The translations under genes were made by a program, and so were the position numbers. Below the pieces are notes generated by a model. It worked only from the letters and a program-made list of their open reading frames with translations, did no database searches and had not been told where the DNA came from. Below, one piece after another: positions 46,601 to 58,600 of a DNA stretch of 64,000 nucleotides. The DNA is from Begonia masoniana (lineage: Eukaryota; Streptophyta; Magnoliopsida; Cucurbitales; Begoniaceae), in contig CM039502.1 in assembly GCA_022432975.1 (NCBI GenBank), positions 28,125,205 through 28,189,204 of the forward strand, in the 5' to 3' direction. How positions within the stretch are numbered: position 1 is the stretch's first letter; each line of letters opens with the position of its first letter.

Positions 46601-49600
46601 TCTCTTGATTTTCATGCATTATGTGCACTCTATGCTGTTACAGGTACTAATTTTGAATTATATTGCTCCCTATTAGAAAAGAATGAAGAAAGATAGAAGT
46701 TCTTTATTCATCTTCATTATTGTTACAGAGAAGCTTCTTCTCCTCTTATATATTGAGAGAGAAGAGCTTAAAAGAAGAATAACAGAAAAACAAAAAAAAA
46801 GAAAAAGAAAAACTATTTACATCAACCAACAATTAATCCATGAAAGCACTCTATTCGTAATACACCCCTTCAAGATGGAGAGTGAACAATAAGAACTCCC
46901 ATCTTGCCGACCAGAGAATGATAAATCTTTGGATAGAGAGCCTTTGTAAAAATATCAGCAAGCTGATATTGAGAGCCAACATGCGACGTCTTCAAAAAAC
47001 TCAACTGAATTTGTCTACGAACAATATGAAAATCTATCTCGATGTGTTTAGTGTGCTCATGGAAAACTGGATTTTCGGCAATATGAATGGCAGACTTATT
47101 ATCACAAAAAAGAATAGTAGGACGAGTTTGATCAAAACCCAAATCCTTAAGTAAAGATCGCAGCCATATAATCTCACAGGTTGTGCTTGCCGTAGCTCGA
47201 TATTCTGCTTCAGTGGACGAACGAGAAACAGTAGGCTGTTTCTTAGATTTCCAGGAAATTAACAAGTCACCCAGAAAAACACAAAAACCAGTCAAAGATC
47301 TAAGCGATTCTTTACATGTCGCCCAGTCACAATTTGTAAAAGCTTGAATCTGAACTTTAGAATGAGCTGGATAGAATAAACCTTGTCCAATGGAAGATTT
47401 GAGATAACGTAAAATACGGTAAGCAGCAGCAAGATGAGAGTCCCTTGGAGCAGAAATGAATTGGCTAAGAAAGTTGACTGCATAAGAAATATCAGGACGA
47501 ATAAAGGACATACAATAATCGACCAATAAGTCTTCGAAAAGAAGTTGTATCCTGGAGTAATTTTCCTAAATCCAATTTTTTGAGAAGGATCCATTGGAGT
47601 TGAAACTTGTTTACAACCCAAAAATCATGCATCTGAAAGGAAATCCAGAGTGTATTGACGTTGATTCAAGACAATTCCTTTACTTGATCTTGCTACTTCC
47701 AAGCCAAGGAAAAAATGCAAATCACCCAAATCCTTGAGTTTAAATTTGTTGTCAAGATAAATTTTGAACTTATCTATCTCCTCCTTAGAATTTCCTACCA
47801 GAATAATGTCATCATCATAGAGCAAAATCCATAAGAAATAAGTTTCAGTCCTCCTTATGAATAAAGAGTTATCAGAATCAAATTGAGAAAATCTAAGATG
47901 AAATAGAGTTGAAGAGAATTTAGAGAACCATTGTCTAGAGAAGCCTGCTTGAGGCTTTAAAGAATTTAGAGAACCATGAAATAGTGTTGATTGAGCAAAA
48001 TAATTTTTTTAGTAAACAGACTTTATTTGAGAATTCTCCTGGTTTAGAATAACTATTAGTGCTTAACATTTTCTTACTCATTGATTTCTAATATATATAC
48101 ATGAATAGGATCTTAGTAAATAAGAAAAGAATAATCTAAACTAAGGAATAAACTAAATACACATATACAGTAAAATATTCTAATCCCTATAAATATCAGT
48201 AAAACCTAATAACTCTAAATTATCTACACAAAGCTTAGACAGTAATATATCTCAATACTCCCCCTCAAGCTGGAGCAAAGATATCAATCATGCCAAGCTT
48301 GACTAGAAAATCTTCAAACACCTGTTTGAAGAGTCTTTTTGTGAGAACATCTGCAAGTTGTTCAAATGTTGGTACATATGGTATACAAATCTGTAACGAC
48401 CATTTTTCCCAGCAAGATATTGTCCGCTCTGGGGATTGGGTCGTAACCCAATATCCTCCCCTCACGGCTTTGTTTGGTGAGGACTTTTCAGTCGGTCACC
48501 CAACCTGGTACTACTCTCGCCGAAGCACTTTTAACTTCAGAGTTCTTATGGGATCCGTTGCCAATTGTGCTCTAAAACGCATCTTGCTATCTTGGGAGGG
48601 TTTTTTTTCATATGTTTCATTTCCACATACTTTTCCAAGCAATGTGGGATTGTGACGACCCCCTTTTTACGACCCGTCACCTTCCGGTTCGCCCACGCAG
48701 ACGTACCGCCATCCGGGTTCCGGTTCGTGCAACCATCGTACACATACACATCCGGGTCATCACAAAATCTCTCTTTCGAGTTTTCTTTGATGAAATGACG
48801 ATCAATCTTCACATGTTTTGTTCTGTCGTGTTGCACTGGATTATGTGCAATGCTGATAGTTGACTTATTGTCACGAAACAACTTTATTGGCTTATCAGCC
48901 TTGATCTTAAGTTCTTTTAGGATACTTCTAATCCATATAACTTCATAAACTCCTTAAGTTATTGCTTTGAACTCAGCTTCTGCACTGCTCCTTGCCGTAA
49001 CATCTTGCTTTTTGCTCCTCCATGTCACAAGGTTGCCCATACAAACGTGTAATAGGCTGATGTAGACCTCCGGTCAGTTTTAGATCCTGCCCAATCAATA
49101 TCTGTAAACACTTCAATCTGTTTGTTTTGATCTTTCTTGACTATAATGCCATTGGCCCGGATTTCCTTTGAGGTAGTAGAGAATTTTGTAGACAGCCTTG
49201 AGGTGATCTTCAGTTGGACAATGCATGAACTGGCTTACTAAGCCAACGACAAATGTTATATTTGGGCTTGTATGAGCCAAGTAAATCAGTTTTTCCAATC
49301 AGTTTATGATATCTGACTTTGTCTACATGCACCTCATTCTTACCTTAATTGAGTTTCTGATTAGGATCAATAGGTGTTGAGACAAACTTGCATCCGAGGA
49401 GACCTGTCTCTTTGAAAAGATCGAGCACATACTTCCTCTGAGATATAACAATCTCATTCTTTGATCTAGCTACTTCCATACCTAGAAAGAACTTGAGATT
49501 TCCTAAGTCCTTAATCTCAAACTGATGAGGTAGAAGTTTCTTCAAAGTTGATAGCTCCATCTTATCATTTCCTGTCATTGTTATATCATCCACATACACA

Positions 49601-52600
49601 ATCAAAATAGCAATTTTACCTCCTGAGGTGTGTTTGTAGAATAAAGTATGATCTGATCGAGCTTGTGAATAACCTTGCTCCTTGACGGCCCTTGCAAACC
49701 TCGCAAACCATGCACGAGGGGATTGCTTAAGCCCGATAAGGATTTCCTTAGCTTGCAGATCTTCCTTGTTACACTTGCATTATCAAAACTTGGAGGCACT
49801 TGCATAAATACCTCTTCTTCTAAATCACCATTAAGAAAAACATTCTTAACATCAAACTGTAACAGAGGCCAATCCAGGTTAGCAGCTAGTGAAAGTAAGA
49901 CCCTGACATTGTTGAGTTTGACAACTGGGGCAAATGTTTCTACATAATCTAGGTTGTAGGTTTGAGTAAACCCTCTAGCTACATGCCTGACTTTGTATCT
50001 CTCTATCGAGCCATCAAAATTATACTTGATTGTGAAAATTCACTTGCTGCCTACAAGGTGTTTTTCTTTTAGAAGTTCTGTCATTTCCAAAGTTTCATTT
50101 TTCTCTAATGCTCTCATTTCTTCTAGGACAACCTCCTTCTACTTTGGAATACTTAGTGTTTCTTGTATCGTTTTTGAGATTTCATCATCAGTGATGCTAG
50201 TGATGAAGGCTTTAAAACTATGTGAGAGTTTATGGTATGACACATGACGAGCAATAAGATATTTGGTACACTCACACACTCCTTTCCTAAGAGCAATGGG
50301 TACAATAAGATCACTTTAGATTGGTTCAAGGGTTGTAACATGTTCACTGTGATCAGACTTTAGAGTTGCATCAAGAAGAAATAGAATAGGAGTAATAGAG
50401 TTGAGATTACCTAGATCAATACATGGTTTAGATGATGGCACTGTTGGAGTCGGTAGTACGTCAGTACGTTGCTTTTCTTTCCTTCTTAAGTAAACGCGAA
50501 GATTAGAGGTAGGGAGCACATTACTCACTGCAGGTTCTACATTTGTCGTCCTGTTTTGGTCATAGTTAAGGACAGGTGTAGACATAACACTGATTTCCCA
50601 AAATTTATCTTCGCTTGTTTCCCTATTCTCCACCTGAAGAAAAGTTTAAAAAAAAAAATGTTTGTTTTCAAAAAATGTGACATCCATACTAACAAGCATT
50701 TTTCCTGAGCTTGTGTCAAAACATTTGTATCATTTTTTAGTAGGAGAAAAACCTAAGAAAATACATTTAGTTTCCCTAGGATCTAATTTATTTCGGTTAT
50801 GATCATGAATGTGAACAAAATTAGTACAACAAAAAACTTTAAGTACTAAGTGAGTGAAAGATTTGTTGTGAGGAAAATATGATTGTAAAACTTTTAAGAG
50901 GGTTTGATAGCTTAGTACTTTGCTGGGCATTCTATTAATTAGGTAAGCACCATTAAGTATGACCTCACCCCAAAATCTTTTAGGTACATTCATAGAAAAC
51001 ATGAAAGCATGAGCTACCTCTAATAGATGTGAATTTTTTCTTTTGGCAATTCCATTCTATTGGGGTGTATCAATACGCGAACTATGGTGGATAATGTCTT
51101 GTTCTACAAGAAACTTACCAAGAATGTTATTAAAATATTCTATCCCATTATCAGTTCTAAAAACTTGAATTTGTGACTGAAATTGAGTTTTAATCATGGA
51201 GTTAAAATTTTTGAAAGTTTCAGTAGCCTCAGATTTTTCTTTAAGGAGATAAATCCATGTGTTTCTGTTATGATCATCAATAAAAGTAACAAGTCATCTA
51301 GAGCCAGACAGATTTCTAACCCTAGATGGTCCCCACATGTCACTATGAATTAGAGAAAACAGTTTAGATGACATGTATGCTAAAGTAGGATAAACAGATC
51401 GCCTATGTTTAGCAAATTGACAAATCTCACGTTGAAAAGAACCAATATCTTTATCCTTGAATAAAACTGAAAATAAATGTTTCAAATAACCAAAACTATG
51501 ATGACCAAGTCTATAGTGCCATAACATAATTTCATTATCTAAAGATAACAAACTAGAGGAATATGGTTTCTGAACTTGTTTATTCGAGAAGCTGTCTGAG
51601 GCAAAGTAGTAAAGACCACCTTTTTTTTTAGCATTGTCAATCATCTTCCCCAAGCATTGGTTCTGAAAAACACAACCAGTATATCCAAATTTGATTAGAT
51701 AGTTAGAATCATAAATTATTTTGCTAACAAACATTAGGTTACAAGATAAGTTAGGCACATGAAGGACATTGTTTAAGGCAAGGGAAGGTGAGACAATGAT
51801 AGAACCTTTTCCGGCATTTGTAGACATTAAACCATCTGCAATTTTGACTTTTAGATTTCCAGAACAAGAAAAATAAGTTGAAAACATATAAGAAGAACGT
51901 GTCATATGATCAGTGGCCCTGAATCAATGATCCAGGGGTCGGATTTATCTAATGTGATACAAAATAAGTACCTTTTTCTGCTAGAGAAGATGATGGATTG
52001 GAAGTGGTATTAGCAGACTGATGTGTGCTCCATAGACGATACAACTGTTCTAGGTTTTCCTTGTTGAAGAAAGAATTGTCACTAAATGGCTGAGATGCTG
52101 TAGGTTCTTCATATGAGACTTGGAATCCTCCTTTGTTGTCACGAAAAGATTTGTTGGCAGGAGAAGTCAGTAGGTTTGCCATGAAGCTTCCAACATTTAG
52201 CTTCAACATGCCCGAGTTTATGACAAAACCCGCAGGTTGGTCGATCTGAGCGTTTAGGATACCTCTGAGTGGACTTATTTGGCTTAGTGATCATTAATGC
52301 AGAGGTCTCTGCTGTAGAAATGGTTGACTCATGGCCGAGCATCACCAGTCGACGACTTTCTTCTCTACGTACTTTAGCAAATACCTCACGAGTACTTGGA
52401 AGAGGATCTCGACCAAGTATTCGTCTGCGCACCTCATCTAAGTCCTTGTTTAGGCCTATCAGGAAATCGAATACCCTCTCTTTCTTGGCTGTTTTCTGAA
52501 ATAAGGCGCTGTCATTTGCACAATGCCACTTGTAATCGCAGAATAAATCAAACTCTTGCCATAGAGTTTTGAGGTCAGTGTAGTATTGCGTTACACTCTT

Positions 52601-55600
52601 CTCTCCTTGTTTGGCCTTCCTCAATTGAGTTTTGATCTCAAAGAGTTGTCTTGCATTCCCAAAGTTAGAGTAGGTCTCCTTTACAGCCTCCCATATATCA
52701 TTCGCGGTTGGAAGGAAGAGATAGGTCCGAGCAATATCTGGTTTCATTGAATTCACCAGCCATGATATGACCATTGAGTTCTCAACCTCCCATCTGTCAT
52801 AGTTTTCACCTTCATCTTCAGGCTTTACTGCAGAACCGGAGAGGTATTCAAATTTGTCCTTTCCTTGAACAAATAGTTTAACGGACTGGGATCATTGAAG
52901 AAAGTTACTCCCATTTAACTTATGAGTGGTAAAAGTAAAATTGAGATTAGAATAACTAGTAGAACTGGAGCCCAAATGTTGTTCTGCCATGGAGAACGAA
53001 TCACCACAAAAAAAATTTCTGCTGCCTCCAAATGAACAGAGACAAGAACAGAGACACCACTTCGATCGAAGACTTTTGCTTGACCAACGACCCGAACAGA
53101 CCCTTTCAACCGAACAGAACGACTATTGCTGCGAATAGACCATGCTCACTGCTCGGCCGAGTAGGCAAAAGCCCAACAGATTTCAACCTGAATAGACCCT
53201 GCTCGGCCGACTATCGCTGCGCAACCAGATGAAGAAACACAGTTGCTTGACTTCGACCGAAGTTCTCGACTGGGAAGTAGCAGAACGAGGAGAATGATAA
53301 TCTGCTCAACCTAGGATGGCAGCTAGGGGTTTTTCTTCGACCGAAGTTCGCGACTGGGAGGTTCACAATGACTTCCACTTCTGTTGGACGGCAGCTAGGG
53401 TTTCTACTTCGCTGGAGCTTGGGAGATGTGGGTTATGGGCTCTGATACTATATTAGAGCTTAACACTTTCTTACTAATTGATTTCTAATATATATACATG
53501 AATAGAACCTTAATAAATAAGAAAAAAATAATCTAAATTAAGGAATAAACTAAATACACATATACAGTAAAATATTCTAATCCCTATAAATCAGTAAAAT
53601 TTAATGACTCTAAATTATCTATACAAAACTTAGACAGTAACATATCTCAACAATAACTTTGTGGTAAATCTGTACAAACTTCTTCATAAAGATCTCTATG
53701 CAAAAATGCATTGTTGACGTCAAGTTGATGCACAAACCAACCATTTCTTGCTGCTAAAGCCAAAATCAATTTAATAGTAATAAGTTTAGCCACCGGAGAA
53801 AAAGTATAAAAAAAATCAGCTCCCTCTTATTGTGTGTATCCTTTAGCTATAAGGCGAGCCATGTAATGCTCGACTGAGCCATCCGCATGCTGTTTTATTT
53901 TAAACATGATTTGCAGCCAAATGTTGTGTTTTCCTTTTGGAAGATCTGTCAGCAACCAAGTAGAACTTTTTTCAAGTGCCTGCAATTCAGCTTTCTTAGT
54001 CTCCCTCCATTCAGATATAGCATTAGCTTGAGAGAGATTTTTGTTCAACATAAGAGAAAATAGCTAGACAATATGACTGGAAAGATTGTAAGACAGAAAA
54101 TTATGGAGAGGACACTTTGATGAAGATTTAGGAAAAGAGCTATTTGTTGAAGAAAGCAATGAACAATGATAGTCTTGTAGATATGAAGGAGGATTAGCTT
54201 TTCTAAAAGATTGTCGAGGTGGAATAAAGTGAGATGAATCTGATGAAGATGGTACAGAACCATCAACAGAATGAGGACAGAAGGAAGATTCAAAAGAGGA
54301 AAATTAGATTGAATCCCATGATGAAGGAAAGGAAAAATATTTTCTTGAAAAATTATATTTCAAGAAGTGGAAATCTTGTTGGATTCCAAATTAAGCACTT
54401 TGTATCCCTTATATTCAGGTGGATATCTTAAAAAAACAGCAGCTTCGGCTCTAGGTGAAAATTTGTGTCTTTCACTGTGAAGAGTAGCAATGAAACATAA
54501 ACATCCAAATATTCGAAGATGATAATAAGAAGGTTGTTTGTTATACAATTTTTCATATCGACTTTTGTTTTACAACAAAGGATATGGAATGCGATTATTC
54601 AAATATACTAAAGTAAGTATGCATTCATTCCAATATTGCAATGGAATGTGGGACTGAAAAAAAAAGAGCTCGAGCTACATTAAGGATATGTTGATGTTTA
54701 CGCTCAACAACCGATATTTGTTGAAGTGTTTGAATAAAAGATTTTTGATGAATGATGCCTTTCGAATGCAAGAAGTTTGTCATGAAAAATTCAGAACCAT
54801 TGTGCGTTCAGTTGGATTTGATGCAAAGTTCAAATTGATTTTCTATCATTTGAACAAAATTTGAATTTAAAACAGAAACTTCATATTTAGATTTCATAAG
54901 ATAAATCCAAGTAGCCCTACTGAAATCATCAACTATGGTAAGAAAGAATTTTGAACCATCATGAGCAATTGTATTGAAGGGTTCCAAACATCACAATGAA
55001 CAAGATTAAAAAGACTATCTGAAACAGAATTATTTGAAATATAAGGCAATCTTCGTTGCTTAGCTAATGAACAAATTGAACACTCAGAATTTGGTAGGGA
55101 AAAAGGTACATTCAAAGTATTTTGAGTAAATTGAGCTTGACATCGTAAGGATGACCAAGCCTTTTATGCCACAACTCATAATTCTGGTGTCTTGCTGAAT
55201 TACTAATTACAAAATTGGAAAATGAAGTAGGCAAACAATGTTGATGAAAAACATAGAGATTTCCACACCTTTTACCGATCCCAATCTTTTTTCCCGTGGA
55301 AGAATCCTGAACATAACAAGTTTCAGAGTGAAAAACAAATGAGCAATCCATTGCGTTAGTGAATGCACTGACAGACAAAAGATGAAAATGAAATTGAGGG
55401 ATAAACAGAACATTTTGAAGAATCACATCATCTGTTAACTGCACAGAACCAATTCTTTGAATAGAGATTCGGGTGTTATCAAGGAGTGTTACAAAACCTT
55501 GAGAAACAGGTTTTGAAGAAAGAATTTTTTTTATATTTGAACACATGATGTGTAGCTCCTGTTTCTAAGACCAAATATGTTGAATTCAAAGGTTCTGAAA

Positions 55601-58600
55601 TAGAATGATGAGGAATGAAAGACTGACTTGTAAAATTTGAAACAGAAGGAAAAGCTTTTGCTATATCTGAATTTTCAAAGAGAGGAGCAGATTGCTGAAG
55701 TTGTGCACTGAGAAAAGATATCAATTGCTGGCATTGTTCTTGTGAGAGATTCTCTGTCAAATGTGAATTGTTTCCCTTGGAAACAGAAGCCGAATTTCCA
55801 TTGGATACAGAAATTAAATCTGTCTCACTAAGAACTTGATTAACAGCAGGTTTAATACTTCTTGATTTATAACCAGGGGGAAACCATGTATCGTACAACA
55901 CTTCTCAATTGTATGTCCTGACATTTTACAATGAGAACAAAAAGGTCTATCCCTTTTATGATTTTGGTAATTGTTGTGATTTACAGATGAATTGAGAGCA
56001 ATTGATTCAGAGTTTGAAAGAAGTCCTATTACCCGCTGCCTCTCCTCCTGAATTACCAAAGAAAAAACTTTGCTAATATTTGGAAATGGGTCCATCATAA
56101 GAACCTGAGTTCTTACTTGAGAAAAAGATTCATTCAAGCCCATAAGGAATTGTAAAACACATTTCTGTTGCTGATAATAAACCAAGTCTTTAAGTCCACG
56201 ACAAGCACATTTCGAAGCTGGTTTAAAATCTTGTTGCTCATCCCAAACAGTTTTCATTCTTGTATAATAACTACTTACATCCATGGAACCCTGGTTCAAT
56301 TCAAGCAGCATTTTTCTGAGTTGATATACTCTAAGTTTAGTGCTCTAAGTAAATCGATTAACTAGGTCATTCCAGACCTCATAAGCTGTATCAAGATAGA
56401 TTACTATCGGAAATCTCTTTTGATACAGAATTTAGAATCCAGGAATTTATCATGCTATTTACTCTTGACCAATATGGATATAGAATGTCTGATGAAGAAG
56501 GACAAAAAATTGATCCGTCAACGAACGAAATTTTATTCTTAGCATTTAACGCCATAAGCTTAGCGCGTTTCCAAGAATTAAAATTCGATCCGACTAGAAT
56601 ATGAGAAACTAGCACCAAACCTGAATGATCTCCATTGTGCAGAAAAAACAAACTATTGCAATCATCCATGGAAGTGTGCAGGGCAGAGGATCATGAGCTT
56701 GCTTTTGCAACTCCTTTACCTCGAGTTATGGCGAAACAACAAAAAATTGTAGAAAGAATTTTACGAAATTTAGAGGCGAAGCTCTGATATCATATTAGGA
56801 AAGAATGAAGAAAGATAGAAGTTCTTTATTCATCTTCATCGTTATTACATAGAAGCTTCTTCTTCTCTTATATATTGAGAGATAAGAGCTGAAAAGAAGC
56901 ATAACTGAAAAACTGACAGAAAAACTATTTACATCAATCAACAATTAATCAATTAAGCACTCTATTCGTAATACCCTTAAAAAGAATTTTTCTTTGCAAA
57001 TAAAACATCCGAGTACAATGTAGCTGGGTAAAAATAATTACTTGACCTTTTCATCTCCAAAATATGACCAAGGCATAGAACTATCACTAAATAAGGAGGG
57101 AGAAATTTCTGAAGAGACTTTGGTTATTTATGCTCTGAGTGTCTAGCTTGATTTTTTCCTTTTTAGTATGGATTACAATTTTGAACATTTTGTTTTTTTA
57201 ATCGTAAATTGCTCTTTTTTTCTCAGATGTAGCACTTGTTACATCTTTAAGGGATGGAATGAATCTGGTGAGCTACGAATTTGTTGCTTGTCAAGCTTCT
57301 AAGAAAGGGGTTCTCATTCTAAGTGAGGTAATTGAGTTTTTTCACATTCTTTGAGTTCCTTGTAAAACAAATGGTGGAAAGAAATGCTCATGATCCTATT
57401 CTCTGCTGCAAGCTTGCTCTTGTTCATTCTCTTGGAGTGTAAATCATGAAGAACAGTTAACTTACCACTGATCCAAAATGTCTAAGCTTTCGGTATATGT
57501 GGTACTTTAACAAGTATGAAATTAGAAGATCTAAATTTCAAAAATGATATTTGATCACTTTGCTACAAGTTAAAGTAGAAGCATCTACTGGTAAGGATAT
57601 TACTTTACTATAAGTCTGAAGTTTTTTTTTTTCCTTAGTCATGTTCTAAGATTGAATTTTTCTAGTTTTTAGTCTTTAATACACATGCTTACATGCTTGA
57701 ACATGGAAGTTCAAAGTTTAGAAGTGCATGTCTCAAAATATGTTAACAAGAAAATTACTAAATTAACCTCAACTTAGAAACTTGAATTTTTGGAATAAGT
57801 AATAATTTAAGAGAGAGGAACTATTGTGAGATGCTTGGAAATAGATTTGCAAACACATTTTCTTAGTTCTTGCACAGTTAGCAAGCTTGACATTTTTTTT
57901 ATTTGGATATTTTCTTATGAATTCGAAGAGAAATTATTTGCTTCTCAAAATTTAATAGACTGTTATTGTGAGAAAATGAGAAGATTAAGCTGAATTTTAT
58001 TAACCAAAACCCATAATCGAATCACTCGAGCATATTGGGAAGCTCGGTTCTCCCCAAAACGTCCTGCCAATCTTTTTCTGCCTATGACATCTCTCTCACT
58101 CCCCTTTTATTTTTCTCCCCGGTCCCCTCCATTTCCTGCCACGTAGACTAACCCACCTCTAACAAACTCTTAAATTCCAAAGATCGACTTCTGTAATTCA
58201 GCTTTCATCCTTTCCCTTATGCTTTAATCTCCTCTCATGATGGACATTTTTCAAGTTGCCAGATGAAGGCTCGGATACCAAATTGATAAGAGCAAATAAC
58301 ATAGAAGAGCAAGTCAGAGTAATCTGAATTCATTATGCAAATACCATCGTCAGATCACCCGAGCACATGAGGGATGCTCGGTTCTCTGCTAAGTTTCCAA
58401 CCCACTTTCTTCCTACCTTTCATTCTCCTAATTCCCCTTTATTTATATTTCCCTTTTGTCCCTAGATGCCCTGCCACATCAGCTATTTTCATACAATAGA
58501 TATTGAACCTCATGCATAATTGTCTTCATGCGTTTCCTCCACCAACAACTCTTTCTCCATTGGTGCCTTTTCCCTTTATTTAAGTGTTTATTAGCAGTAT

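Larger units (their letters stand above)
48265..50250 (-). pseudogene. pol: copia RT and RNase H (inner element)
   Basis: Minus-strand RT pieces: [17 protein letters not shown] (49602-49805), [11 protein letters not shown] (about 49580) with both Asp kept, and [20 protein letters not shown] (49345-49605). RNase H pieces: [16 protein letters not shown] (49113-49298), [16 protein letters not shown] (48780-48881) and the tail [20 protein letters not shown] (48265-48390), split by the insertion at 48392. The frame from about 49800 to 50250 is broken repeatedly. Confidence 0.82.
48054..53652 (-). mobile_element. Inner Ty1/copia element, antisense (ATAAC duplication)
   Basis: 5.60 kb, LTRs 48054-48257 and 53451-53652, flanked by ATAAC at 48049-48053 and 53653-53657. 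It interrupts the RT of the outer element. Gag, protease, integrase and RT are homologous to the element at 35592-42663, so both belong to one family. It is itself interrupted by the Cassandra-like element at 48392-48764. Confidence 0.88.
46671..56974 (-). mobile_element. Outer Ty1/copia element of the second intronic nest, antisense
   Basis: LTRs 46671-46864 and 56793-56974 are clearly homologous (both TATTAG(A/G)AAAGAATGAAG... to ...CTCTATTCGTAATAC). Gctctgatatca at 56781-56792 is the reversed Met-tRNA primer site. Internal sequence is split at 48049-53657 by another copia element; without that it is about 4.7 kb. A convincing target duplication was not found, as the right end is slightly eroded. 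Confidence 0.85.
46644..57226 (+). other. TPS1 giant intron between coding exons 8 and 9
   Basis: 10,583 bp, donor acag|gtacta and acceptor tctcag|atgtag. Apart from about 27 bases at the left and 250 at the right it consists of a three-level retroelement nest. Confidence 0.9.
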
